A stretch of DNA of 64,000 bases from Trochalopteron elliotii. Taxonomy: Eukaryota > Chordata > Aves > Passeriformes > Leiothrichidae. Positions 35,661 to 48,210 of the stretch are shown here, in pieces. The notes beneath the pieces are model-generated. The model did no database searches. It was not told the DNA's origin and saw nothing but the letters and a program-made list of their open reading frames with translations. Where the stretch lies: NCBI GenBank assembly GCA_024734555.1, contig JANPWX010000077.1, forward strand, positions 2,832,840-2,896,839. The letters are read 5' to 3'. The translations under genes were made by a program, and so were the position numbers. How positions within the stretch are numbered: the first letter of the stretch is position 1; every line of letters starts with the position of its first letter.

Positions 35661-36875
35661 CGGAGGAAGAAGGGGTATTCAGTAGCATAGCATCCAGGAG
35701 ACCTCCATTTCAATTCTCACTTTCTCTCACCCCCTGCACTGGCAAAGCTGTTGAGGCAGCTGTTCAGTGTTGCTGCCATTTGATTGCCATTCTGGAATGA
35801 CCTCCACACAAATAGTCAGTGGTGCTGATGAGAACCAAACTGCAAATTCTCTCTCAGGCCTTGACAGCGATAAAGATGGAAGGAGGTTCCCTGGCAGTCT
35901 GAGGTGCTAGAAATACTATCTCGGAGTCCAAATATTATATTTATGTCAATATTGCTAACATTTGCTGCTTTCCCATGAGTTTTGATGTATGCTTTTCTTA
36001 TAAAATCCCTATCTTGTAATAAGGTGATTATGTTACAGCTTTAACTTTCAGGAGACAAAGGTCTCCTTTCTGATTACAAAGAAATGGTAAAACCAGTTTC
36101 AAATCTGTGAAGAGCTAACTGGTTTAATATTTCTTTTTACCCAAATTGTGTAAAAATAACTACAGAAAAAAAGCAACTGTCTCCACTTGCTTTTCAAAGA
36201 CACTTTTTGCCCTTAAAATACATATTTAAATATAATTTCTAATCTATTAAATTATTTGAGAAAAGCATAATTCTCCTCTTGTTATTTTATGTAAAGAGGA
36301 AAAAGTTAAATTCATCTCTCCCTGCCATTTCTACTTTCTCTGTATTTCCTCATTTGAGGACCAGAACCTTTTCTTAAAAGTAGAGATATCTCCAAGTATT
36401 TTTATAATTTATATCATCTTATGTTATTTTATGTAAATTAGAGGCTTTTTTATCAACATTTCTCAGGAAATAGGCTCATCATCCATCAGGAACATGAATC
36501 TCAAATTAGGTTCCAATAATGTAGCGTGAATTTGCTGACATTTCAAAATATTTAAATAAGTTTGATATCATGCTGGTTGCCAAGGGACATTACATTTAAG
36601 GAGACTTTCCCTGTTTTTGCTTTAACAGTCCAGTAATATTTTACACCTCTCCTGATGTGCAGTACTGTGACAGTACTTTTGCAAAATTTATGAACATGAC
36701 CTGTTTTATTTGATTATGTAGAACTACTCAGAAGAGCTTTCTTTTTATGGCAATTAAATTAACTGTATATGATCGGAAGAATGGTAGAATAATGGCTGAA
36801 AAAAAAAATCCCTAAAATTTAGTATGGGAAATTTGTAATGAAAATTCTTTGTAATAAATCAAACCATATTTGATT

Positions 36876-36915
36876 GGGGGGGTTTGGTGTGTTTTTTTGT
36901 TTGTTTGTTTTGGGT
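36876..36915 (+). repeat. GT-rich tract, G7 plus (TTTG)n
   Basis: TTGGGGGGGTTTGGTGTG followed by a T run and TTTG units. Confidence 0.85.
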
Positions 36916-38626
36916 GATTTTTAATTAGGAAACAGAAGACTTTTTTTTTCCTTAAAAATAGATACTTTTCATTGTGCTGTAAAGATCAGAGAGACCATTA
37001 GAAAATAAAAAAAAATCTAAAAAATTAGTTTTCCAAAGCAACTGCCTTTTGAGAAAAAAATGAGAATAGCTCTAAGAACATTTGTAAAAAAAGTGCCATA
37101 AATAGAGGCTGGTCACTGATATTTACTTATGATTACAGGTTGATGAGAAGATACAAAATTCTGAATAAAAGGGTTGCTCATTTCAACTCTTCTAGTTTTA
37201 ACAATGTAGTGTCCACAAACTGAGGACTTAAAATAAAATAAAGGAAAGCCCTTGGGATTTTATTAAACTTTTTAACCTACTTTTAAAAAGTATTTCTATT
37301 CTAAGCAGAACTATGTGAGCAAAGATCATGCCCAGAGATCATGATCAAAGATATATGGAGAATCATTCTGACAAGGATTATGTTATTGTATACACTAGTT
37401 TACTGAAATAATTGTCAAATTTCTACAGGAAGTATTAAAAGGGAGTAAGATAATAATGATAGCTACTTATTTGTAATCTAAATAAGTTTATATTTTTTTA
37501 ATATGGATCACAAAGATATGGATCTCTCAACAGAGAGGAAGACAGAGATTTTAAGTCAATGAACTTATGAATTCACTGTGCCCTTCTGTCAAAAGTTTGA
37601 TAGCAGATATTCCCTTGGTCTATTTTCTATAAAACCCGACCCAAAGATTAATGAAAAAAAAAATTATAGCATAATCCTTGAGTATTCTTTTATTATACAG
37701 TTTCTGGGATATAAATAATCTCTTTTCCAACCTGAAACAATAATAGCAGAGTGTATGTAAAATTCTTACTTCCAAATTATATATTTTTGGTCTTGACAAG
37801 ATGTAGTGCAATTGCCCTCTACTACAGGACAAGTTGACTATATTATTTTTTCTTCCAAGTGTTTTCTAAGGATTTGGTAGTTTAATAAATATAAGTAAAA
37901 ATATTTATTGCACTGTAGAGAATTCATGAGCTGATACATAAATCTAATACTTTTGGCTTACATAATCCTCACTAAAATATGAGAAACAAAACAAAAACAA
38001 CTTCAAATCCAATCAAACAAAAATTCCTCTCACAAACAGCAATGATAAATATGGTTTGCATAAATATAGTATAATGTGTACTATAAAAATATAGCATAAA
38101 TATATTTTATTTTAAAATTTCATTAATATATGGGTTGAGTTTCTAACAAATACATGTCCTTGTATTCTGAAGACATAAGTAGCCGCATGCTGTTATATGC
38201 AATCATCCCATTTGAAAATCCCTGTAATTCCTGCTGAAACACACCTGTTGCATCCTGGGCTCCTTCTCTCCCTAATCATTCAGGCATTCAGAAGCAGTCC
38301 GTGGCTTCCTGCCAGCACAGATGGAGCATCTTTTTTCATCCAGTAGAAATTAAGGCTCAAGGAAAATTGCTGCATGCTTAAGTCACACTCTGGTTGAGAG
38401 TCATTGAGCCGTAGTGAATCTTGAGGTTAAACTGGAGAGGGCTCGAGGCTATTCTAATCTAGGCATAATCAATAACATAGGTAAAAAGTGCAGGTTTCAG
38501 GTGTTACTTTGCAAGGTATTTGAAGACAGGGATGGTTCTAGACAAGTGTCCTCAGAAATAGGCAACATAAGTCTTTTGAACCGGGACCTTAATCCTTTCT
38601 GTTTACAGAAGTGCCGGGTGATGAAA

Positions 38627-38650
38627 TGACAGCCCCATGCATGGCTGTCA
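38627..38650. other. 8-bp-stem hairpin next to a tRNA-like sequence
   Basis: TGACAGCC (38627-38634) pairs perfectly with GGCTGTCA (38643-38650). The 8-nt loop CCATGCAT contains the palindrome ATGCAT. The hairpin lies 32 bp from the tRNA-like block on the side that would be downstream of it. Confidence 0.6.
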
Positions 38651-38681
38651 CCCACATGGAAAAAGCATCAGACGAGCCTAA

Positions 38682-38753
38682 AGAGAGATGAAGGATTTCA
38701 CTCAGAACTTCCTGCGTGCTTGTAAGATAAGCTCAACACTGAGCTATAGCCCC
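38682..38753 (-). mobile_element. Degenerate tRNA-like sequence, possible SINE head
   Basis: On the minus strand the sequence begins GGGGCTATAGCTCAGTGTTG and continues AGCTTATCTTACAAGCACGC. TATAGCTCAGTGTTGAGC matches the tRNA D-arm and RNA polymerase III A box (TRGCNNAGYNGG), and AGTTCTGAGTGAAATCC about 40 nt on is at the place of the T-arm and B box (GGTTCGANTCC) but is degraded. The D-stem GCTC/GAGC pairs. The acceptor stem does not close and there is no usable anticodon stem, so it is not a working tRNA. The layout fits an old tRNA-derived SINE head or a decayed tRNA pseudogene; a chance match to the A box is the other possibility. Confidence 0.45.
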
Positions 38754-40986
38754 TGATTGTATTTCCATGATCCAAGAAGTAGAAGATCTGTCTCTTATGC
38801 AGTAGCTGAGAGAAAAATGGGTGAAATTCTTACGATACTAATCTTAATGACATCTGTTCCACTTATTTTCATGGGACCATGATTTTGCTCACCCTGTGGT
38901 AAAGTTAAAAGAAGAAACTGTGTTTAGTGTTAATGAGACATAGTCTCTATTTATTTTCATGTGCCATGTTAGAAAACCCCAAGGGGTGAGGTATTAATCA
39001 CAAAAGAAAAAATAAAGCTTAGAGAAGTAAATATTAATGTAATAAAGATAGCTTTTCATGCACTGTGTTTTCAAATAATTAAATGCTGTTGCAAAGATAC
39101 TTAAATAATAAGCAAAAATATTTTGAAATCAGGGTGTAAAGGTAATAAGCCTCTCCCCTTGATAATCATCCTTAGAACCCACAAGTGAAGCACTTGAAGT
39201 TCTTGCAAAATTCTCAATATATACCCCTATGTCATGCATATCTTAGTGTATGGAAATAAATTAAAGTAGAAAGCGTAGTTTTCTCATTTTTATTTTTATT
39301 TAAGAAATATATTTGAAGATTTTATGAAAACTAAGTTATTATGTGCACAAGTATTTACATTCCTCTTGTAGATATTTAAAGTGAGGAAGTGAAATGACTT
39401 CATGGACATTTCTTTGTGTACATGAATCGCTACATGACTGAAAGAAATATTCTGAAGTTTAGATAAAATATTTTTTTCTGAAAATTAAGGAAACCATGTA
39501 GATTGTGTTCTTGACAGCCCAAAGAGGCAGTCAGTACTTTAGTAATTAAAAAAAAAAATTACAAAAGCTCAAAAGGATGAGCATCTTTACTTCCAACAGT
39601 CAGCTTGCACTAGCTAGGTTAAATTAAAACATAGAGGTATTATTGACGGTACTTTTGCACAGTAATCTGCTGGTTTGAAATGTTGAAAATTGCCAACAGG
39701 AGTCACTTGGCCCAATGGACAGGGAAGAATCTGACTCAACTGTGCTCGTCTGCAGCTGACTGGAGGGCTGTGATCCTTCTCTTCAGTTAATTCTTTAACA
39801 ATTGTTCAGTGAAAACAAATTTAAATGAGGTAACAGGCTTTCCAGTCCTTTGCTCCTGGCTGAGTGATTTCATCACTGGGCAATGATTAGGCTTTGAATA
39901 GCCTCACAACAATCTAATAAAGGAGCAACATCCTGTTGTCTTATATTGCTAGCATGAAACTGAGTGGAATGGAGGAAAAACAACTTGCTTAATATCACAG
40001 AACTCATCTGTGGTAAAACAAAGTGCTTAAATCAAGCTCCCTTAGTTCCTGTAATATTAACAGCACCATCCTTCGACTTCTTAGGATATCTGAAAACAGA
40101 GACTTTGGTACAACTGGAGACAAAGCTGGTAACAGGATTCAAAAACTAAGGATGGCCTTTTAAAAATAAAAATGCAACTGTTGTCCAGAGTGCCATTTTT
40201 TCCAGTTGATAATATCCTAGAATAGGTCATTAAGTAAAATATTATCTCCTTAAATATCTAATGTGGATTGAATTTAAAACCTGGTTTATTTCAAAAATCA
40301 AGGGAAAGTTTATCTAATTATCATTCACAATTCTGGAAGACATTATAAGAATATAAAATTTGATTCTGCTAGGAATTAAAGAGGATGCTCTCTGGGTAAT
40401 GTTTATTAATATGCTGTTATTCTGTTGGGGTAGTAAAATAGAAAGAAAAAAAGACAACACTGCTTCTACTTTCAAAAAATGAGAAACATTAAAACCAGTA
40501 AAAGTGCAAAATAAGGGAGAGAAAACATGGTGAAGAGACGTCAAGTCTGAGTATAAGGTGGTTTTTAGCACCAAAACAAAGCCTTTATTTAAGAAAAAAA
40601 GATGCTAAAGTTGACACTGTCCCTCTAAGCAAGAAGTGTCCTCCATCTAAAACACTTAATCTCACCCATCAAAACACAGTATTTCAAAATATCTGTGTGA
40701 AAGAATTATTTGTCATTTTTTTTTCCAGACTGTCATCCTGATGAAAGAGTTTTGTTGTTTTTCAAACAATACTCAGACAGCATTACTCAAGTTGTTCAAG
40801 ATGCAAGTGGTGTTTGAAGCTTTAAAAACCGTGAAAAACATCTATTTAAAAATGGTTAGTGTTATCCACCTATCTCAATACATTAATCATCTTTTGACTG
40901 TGTTCTTTCAGAAGTGGGAGAAAAAGCAGGCAAATATACAGTCTTAAAGTTCAGTTACTAAAGTAAGTTCTTTATTACTGACTTTT

Positions 40987-41010
40987 TTTGGGCTTCCTCT
41001 GAAGCCCAAA
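40987..41010. other. Perfect 10-bp stem with CTCT loop
   Basis: TTTGGGCTTC (40987-40996) and GAAGCCCAAA (41001-41010) are exact complements separated by four bases. It follows a T run and precedes TTAAACTGAT. The structure would form in RNA from either strand. No function is known to me. Confidence 0.85.
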
Positions 41011-41426
41011 TTAAACTGATGCAGAATTTCAAGTCTTCAGTATCTTTACTCATATTACTATGCCAGTGAATATGATAATGGAGATCGATAACTGCTTTCA
41101 TACACCTAATTTTTGATTTAAATTATTGTAGAGATTTTGCCTGTATGTTAAACACAAGATAAAATAAAAATAAATTAATAAAATAATTTTAAAAAAATGG
41201 AAAAAGGCAAAAGACTACATGATTCACAATATCCTCCCTAGTACAAGTAGAAGAATTTCACTGTGGGGGCTTTGCCCTGTGGGCTATAGCTTTTCAGAGT
41301 GTTATCTAGATCAAATCCTAAATAAAACACTCCATTATGAAAAAGAAATTAAACCAATTTTTTCTAGAATATCAGATGGATATGAGAGGGAATAACTAAG
41401 CCTGATATTTTGACACAGAAAGAAAC

Positions 41427-41470
41427 AAAAAAAAGAATCCCCTACCTCCCCCCCACCCCCAAAAGAAAAG
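41427..41470 (+). repeat. A8 run, C-rich block, A-rich flank
   Basis: An A8 run, CCCCTACCTCC and further C runs, then AAAAGAAAAG; low complexity. Confidence 0.75.
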
Positions 41471-42969
41471 TCAAACAACTCAAACCAGAACAAATTTAAC
41501 TAGCTAAGGTCTATTTTCTCTGCACTTGAATATCCCAAATATTGCTAGAATACATTAGATATTAGTTCATTTAATAATTGAATGGAAGCTCTGTATACCA
41601 TTTATCCTCTCTTGGTACTCAACCCAACTTTAATCCAAATGATTATTTATGTATGTGAATGAAGATGCCAGATCTTTTACCAGAACCATTTTTTACCTGA
41701 ATGAAAAAGAAAAACTGTCGCATGGTTGCATAATGAACTTAGGTCAGTAATTCCTTAAAGTACATTTTTTAACAGCTTTTACAGATAGAGGGAATGCAAA
41801 AGGGAGAGAAACTGTTTTTGACACTGCTTCAGCAGGCTGTTCAAGTTTCTTTTTATCCCAGTGTAATGCACTAGTATTTTAATTGTAAATGTCACTATAA
41901 TGGAGGTGAAGTGTTAAATGAGAAAATAAAATGAAACATTCCTGTACAAATGAGCAGTTTGAATTTCATGCTGTAGATACAAAGACGTTATGGACAAGAG
42001 GAATGTAAATCCTGAATGTAAGAAATTTTATTTGACTTGGGTTGGAGGTAAAACCTTCTTCACCCAATTTCTGCATTTCTATTTAACATTATTTTACATT
42101 ATTGCATGCTGCCAAAACTATAAGGAAATATTTTTTGTTGTTGCTGTTGCACTGATACACTTGGGGAAAAAAAGAGGTAGTCGTGGGATGTTTTTTTTTC
42201 CCAATATTCTTCAGGTCTGAAAAAGAAGAACCAAATTTGATACTATAGCAGCCCTGGGAACAGTTGCCATGAAGTGGTGCTCATTATGTTAACTGATCAG
42301 TTTGACAGAAAAGGGTAGTTAGCATTTGGAGTCGACTGACAGGTTAGCAAGGAGAGAAGTAAAAGATAAAGAAAGTAGGTAAAAGATGTAATTTCATGAC
42401 ACTGTTTTTCAGGAAAGACAATTTATGAGTTCTCCATATAGTCCTTGTTTGCGTCCTTCAACAAATGTAGCTGAATGAAATTTTAGGGGTCAAAATGGTG
42501 TCATATTCCCAGCACAGGTAATTTCAGTGAGCCAGTTTACAGCTGCTGCTCAAGCTGTTGCACAGGTGAGCTAAGATCAAAGGGAGAAAATGGCACAGCT
42601 ATTCCAAAGTGGCTTTGAAAGAAGAGCCATTGTTTTGTGAAACTATACACTGAGATGAAGAGAGAAAGAGAGGGAGATGTAACTAATTCTTGTGGAATAA
42701 TGAGGGTGAGCAGAAGGTGAAGGTAAAAATTTGCAATGGATCATGAAACACTTAGAAGTCCAGTAACCAAGGAAGGCAGACACGATTTTAATTTTTTCCC
42801 CCACAGAAGCTACCCCAGTATTTTCCTTCCTAGGTGATGGCACCTCCAAGACCACAATTGCCAAATGATGGGTCTTGGACACATACATGAAAAAGGAAAA
42901 AAAAAAAATTCCTGCCTATGTTTCCTCATAAGTGTTAAAAAAAACACAAACCAAACCAAAAAACAATGA

Positions 42970-42998
42970 CATCAGAGATTAGTTCTACATCTCTGATG
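42970..42998. other. 10-bp stem-loop
   Basis: CATCAGAGAT (42970-42979) pairs with ATCTCTGATG (42989-42998) across a 9-nt loop. It lies just right of an A/C-rich stretch (42937-42966). Confidence 0.8.
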
Positions 42999-44562
42999 CT
43001 ATACAATATTCTGGTTTTAGAAAGTGAGAAGGGAAATTTGATAGAACAGCCTTTATATACTCTACCATTCCTTGAAACTGTCTGACTGCTTCCTTCTAGT
43101 AACATGGAAGTTATAATACCGACATCTGTTAGAATTCACCCTTTTTGCTTCAATTTCCTTATTTCCCTAAGTTGCAACAAATAGACATTTTGTCATTGTG
43201 CAAGGATTGATAATTAAGTTAAATCTTTGGCATGGGATGGTTACGGGTGTAGTTGATGGGTTGGTGCATTAGCATTCTGGCCTTCAGATAATTGGAACAA
43301 CCTGCTCTGTGAGATAGGCAGTGTAGTGCAGCCACTGAACATGTTTTTCTAACATATTGCTCTCTGACTGTATCTGCCCTGCATCTTTCTTTAATGATTG
43401 CATTGCACTTAAAAACATTGGGTGAATTTTTTTTTAAAATTTAAAATTACTTTGGATCAGACAATAAGCACCTTATTTCCATATATTTCCTTCATTTCCA
43501 TTTATTAAAATGCAAAAAGGAAAGAAAATTTAAAAAAGGGAAAAAAAGAAATATTTTAACTTTTTTCTTCAATTAGTACTATTGTAAACATACAAAATGA
43601 CATCTGCAAATTTATCAGTTTAAAAATTTGTTTCAAACTTTTTCAATTTATTCAAACCTTGTTGAGAAATATTGCAATACAGTCTTCAGTACCAATCTTT
43701 TTGTCCTTTTTTTGACAAGCCTTTATCTAGGGTTATATACCATAAAAAGGATAAAGGGATAGGCCTAGACTGTAACTGAAAAATGGGATAGTTCATAATT
43801 ATCACTTGCTTTTTATTTAGAGTTCTTTTCTCTCCTGTCTTTCTGTAGCAGGATTGATTTATTTGAGGGAGAAAAAAAAAAGTTTGTTTTGGTGTGAGTT
43901 GCAGTTCACCTTGTTAATAAATACTCATCTCAACCAGTGCAAGTAATAAAAACATTAACTGTAAAATCACATGTATGTCTGCCTTTAACAAAAACATGCT
44001 TTTCATTAGAGAGAATGATTCTTCTGTTAACTTGATTATGTCTCTTAATGCTATTATCTATAAACCAAGATATACAGGTTATATCAGTGTGTTTTCAAAG
44101 AGACAACTTGTGGCAGTATCAAACTGGAAAAAGGACCAGGGCAATCATGGCCACTGTAGCCTAAAAGTATGTAAGGAACTGTTAAAACACTTGAACATAA
44201 GATAAATGCTCATACCATTGTCCCAAGACATTCCAAAACATTATTTAATATACATGTATGCTCAGGAGTTTAGCTCAGTTTTGTGAATAAATGAGGCTTC
44301 AGTCCATATTCTAGGTGCTAGAAGATACACAGTTTTAACCCATTCCTATGAGAAATGTTTGATGTTGTCACATTTTCCTTAGTGAAGAATTTTGGAAGAA
44401 ATTAAATTAGTCATTAGTCAGGCTGTAAGCCTGGACTTCTTGCCGCCATTAAATTATACAAATGGTTGCTTTGTTTCATTATTATACCTGTATTCTTTGA
44501 TGAACTGACCTTTTTCAGTCTGAAAACTAAACAGTCTGCATGCAATGAAAAGACCATATGCA

Positions 44563-44582
44563 ATGAATAAATATTTATTCAT
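44563..44582. repeat. Perfect 20-bp palindrome beside repeated ATGCAATGA words
   Basis: The half ATGAATAAAT is followed directly by its reverse complement. Immediately upstream TGCAATGAA occurs twice at 20-bp spacing (44540 and 44560), each within an octamer-like ATGCAAT word. This gives a compact cluster of possible POU or homeodomain sites; binding is inferred, not shown. Confidence 0.7.
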
Positions 44583-47500
44583 GGAGAATGTAATGTTTAA
44601 ATTAGAACGAAAAGGTCTCTTAGAACTAAACATTATTCAATTATAAAAGGGCAAAATAAATATCCAAATTAGTCTCAGACCTTCCATGTCAAACTGCAAG
44701 ATTTCAACTCGAAACAGAGCAATAAGTCAAAGAAAACTAAAATGTTTTGTTTCTTGTTTGTTCTTTCATGACTGGATTTTCTTTATGTTTTCCTCAGTTT
44801 ACATCAGAGTCAGTGGGTTTGTGTTATTAATGTTAGAGCGACTGTTTGTTTTCCATACCAATAGCATTCTGTTAAACAATATCCCAAGCAGAGGACTGGT
44901 GCCTGGAAAGGAAGATCCTTATCTGTCTCATTCTCATGCAGTTAGTCTGAAAATAAGGGTACAAGCTGGAGACCAGTTGTACTACCATATGTTAAGTCAT
45001 GTACTGTAAGGTTGTAATTGCCAGCAAAGAAATTTTAAGTCAGCCTTAATTATAAAAGAAGTATATTAAACTAAAATACATCACACAGCAGACTGAGCAT
45101 GAACAATGAGATGTCAAAACGCAGTGGTTTAATCTTAGCTGTACACTGGTATCACCATAGCTTCTGTCTCGCTGGGAAAGTAAGTAGTGTTTGTCAATAT
45201 CAGCTATTTGAGCATGACTGTGGTTGGATGATTTTATAACTAAAACAAAACAATAGGGTAACATTTTTGACATCAGGACCATCTGTCTTTTCAGTTTTTT
45301 GGTGTTGGGTTTGGCTAGATTTGAAGTCCACAAGGCACTCTACTTCTTCGGACCTAAACTGGCATAGAGAAGTAAAAAATAAAGGAATATTTAAAATTCT
45401 TATAAACTAATATTGGAAAAATAGATAAGTAGGATATCTGGAAGATTTAAACAAAGATTTGCTTCCTGATCCTGTAGGATTTCTTCATTTTACTTTACCA
45501 GCTGAACAGTCATTTTCTTAGGCTAGACCATACGTTCTTTCATCACTGGGGTCAGCTGTTGGTACTTTATGGCATTGTTCCCAGACACTGGAAGAGTCTA
45601 GCTTATTCAAACATGACAATTTAATTTGAAAGATGTATAAAATATTTTGTATCTTTCCCTCTGAACAAAATCATATAGCAAATGTTTTTGTTTTGTTTTA
45701 TTGGGTTTTTTTTTAAATAAACTAATTCACACAGAGAATTCTCTATTTATTTCATCTGCAATCCTATCAGTTTTCTTCATAATCAACACAGAGTTTTAAA
45801 TCTACTCCCAAACTCTGATTTGTGTTTCTTTATTTCTGTTTTAGCAATGTTATATGCCTACAAGGTCTGCAATTGAGAAAATTATCTTCCCATTGTAATT
45901 TCTAAAACAACAGACTTCCTCCAAAACAGGCAAATTGCAGCCACAAAAGGAAAAAGAAGAAAATGAGGACAGATAAATCTTTTTTATTTCCTGTTGTAGA
46001 GCACACATTTAAAACCCACAGTGCTATTTTATGGACAAAATGGAACAGTCCTTACAGTGCTACACCTCCTTCCTCCATTTCACACAAGGCATGATAGCAT
46101 GCTTATATTGTGCAAACTCCGAAGTCCTGGTTATCTGGGGACATTTTCTCTAGGATTTTGTTTTGGTTTTGTTTATTTGCTTGCTTGTTTTTTTCACAGT
46201 GTGTTAGGTACAGCTGTTTCTAAGGTTCATGTTTTCCATCAGCCAGCAGTCATTCTCTTTCTTAGCCTCCATATCTAACAATATCAAAAAGCTGATCAGG
46301 GAACAAAAAGAACTGTTTATTTCTTCATGAGCTAAGGCTACACTTTGCTGTATTTCCTTGTGGAAGAAATTACTTTCACACATACACATTACAGACTTGG
46401 TAATTTGTTGCAAAATATTTGATACATATGTAACACTGGTTATGTATGTCATACATTCTTGTCATGTTTGGAGACACTCTAGCTTTCAACAGCCTTTTGG
46501 TGTAGGTAGAATAGATTTGGATGCCTGGCACACACTTGCTGGAAGTCCAGCTTTGTTCACTTCAGTTGCAGGCCTTCAGTCTCAGTTTCATCACAATGCA
46601 GAAATCCTGCCAGATACATTAGCCGTGATTTCTAATTTCACTGGTTCATTAGACAGCTAGTGCCTTTGATAAGGTAAACCTGTGATGCATTCGAAAAGTC
46701 CCAGAAGAAAGAGATTACAGATTGATAAGCACAGAGAGTTGTTGTGGTGTTTTTATGACTTAATTTTCCTTTTCAAAGGGAAACACTGTTTACTTTCCTG
46801 AGTGACATGTCACAGCTATTGGCTTGCTAGTCTTGAAGTAATAATTTTCTAGATTTAACTCAAGGTGAGTAAAACTATTGAATATTAATTGTTATTTCCC
46901 CAGTTTAAATGCAATGCCATGCAAATATTTCAGCAACATGTACCTTCTCAAAACATGTATTTGCCTTGGTATATACTGCAATCTTTTGGAATTATGTAAA
47001 TTTGCATTTGGCTTTCTTTTTTTTTTCTTCTTTTTGCTGGTCAACTGGACATTATGCAAATTTCAGTGAAGAGAACAAACTAGAAAACAAGGAAATTCCT
47101 TCTATGCTAGTGCAGTAATATCCAGACTTCGCATAAACAAAAACAGGGCTGAAAAAGTGGCAGCATAGAATGTTTTAAATTTATTATGGAGACACAGGCT
47201 TGGGATGAGGGAGGAGTGAAATACACACAAAGATATAAGCTTTCCCTTTAAAATCAGTAAAAGTTTCGGTGAGTTAATTTAGCAATAAGAATAACTTTAA
47301 TGCACACTGTGCTGAATGCCATTTTAATCTGATCCCTTCTGGAAACTTCCAACTTTGTCAAATTCAGTTCCAGATATTTATGTGCCTATATTCAATTAAC
47401 TACAAGTACATTTTTCAGCTTTTCTTTCACACCTGAAGTTCATTTCCAGTGATTCTGGTCTTTATTTTAGTTTTGATTTTAGGGGTTGGATGGTGGTGGT

Positions 47501-48208
47501 GTTGTTTCAGAGAATTGCCTTAGATTTTGTTGCATTTCCTGAGATTTAAAAGGTTAGTTAGTCAGCTTTTTGTTTGTTTTCCCAACAGGTCAGCTGTTGA
47601 GTGATTGTTTATTTAATTAAATAGCAATTCTATTTGGTGTCCAGGCAGCACTGCAGACATTGGCACAACCATAATCAATATAGAGGACATTATTTGACAA
47701 TCATAACTAAGGCTGAGCAGTACTTACACATGCAATCTAATTTCAGACTGACCATAAAATAGCAGTCAACATAAGTAAAGACTGTAAAATAGAATCCCAG
47801 ATATTGATTTATGTGGAACAGTATTTGTTTCTGTGTGCTATTAATTTCTTTTAAGTGCTTTATTTTGGTGGACATGAAGCCATGAAATCAGTTATAGTTT
47901 TTCTTTACTGTTTTAATTGTTTTATACTGTATCAGGAGACTTTGCACACTTACATAAACACATAAGATACATCCAAAATAGAAGAGCATGAACATTTGAA
48001 AATCACTGAAAAATCATAGAATCACTGCAGTGAAAAACAGACATGAAGGAGAAGGAAACAGTATTTTTTTTTTTTTTAACAATTTATCTCTCCCTTCTTT
48101 TCAAAATCATGTCAAAATTAATGACTTGGAAAATCCGTTTTTTAAGATGATGGTTAAAACAGGCTACTTAAAGTTAGCTTATGAATATCAGTGCTCTTTC
48201 AGCTTTAA

Positions 48209-48210
48209 NN
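48209..48210. other. Two-base assembly gap (NN)
   Basis: Two unknown bases between CAGCTTTAA and CCCCATAATT. Such a tiny gap probably marks an unresolved join, so the order or spacing across it should be treated with care. Confidence 0.98.

Larger units (their letters stand above)
32733..38626. other. Unique AT-rich sequence with scattered simple repeats, no gene recognised
   Basis: About 5.9 kb without a named transposon or gene. It includes a pyrimidine tract (34021-34078), an A/C-rich tract (35608-35660) and a GT tract (36876-36915). The block 34690-34890 is less simple in composition and has a TTTGCATA octamer-like word and CAATTAAAT, so it might be a conserved non-coding element; the sequence alone cannot show that. 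Confidence 0.4.
38754..48208. other. Long AT-rich unique stretch, no gene recognised
   Basis: About 9.5 kb with no named interspersed repeat. Short items inside are a stem-loop at 40987-41010, a possible exon at 40729-40854, a homopyrimidine/A-rich junction at 41427-41470, a hairpin at 42970-42998, a 20-bp palindrome at 44563-44582 and a T14 run at 48064-48077. Other open frames (for example 44686-45009 and 46358-46660) are unrecognised. Confidence 0.4.

Noticed and set aside
35676..35735. Possible MIR-like tRNA SINE words (AGCATCCAGGAGACCTCC)
   Set aside because: Only scattered similarity to the MIR head and no core or tail.
41677..41720. Minus-strand pyrimidine tract with CAG|GTAAAA
   Set aside because: It resembles a recursive splice site, but the donor GTAAAA is weak and the strand disagrees with the better candidate.
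44250..44330. TTTAGCTCAGTTTTG, a polymerase III A-box-like word
   Set aside because: No B box at a suitable distance and no cloverleaf pairing.
48012..48030. AATCATAGAATCACTGCAG, similar to the CR1 tail
   Set aside because: Only about twelve bases match and no CR1 sequence follows on either side.
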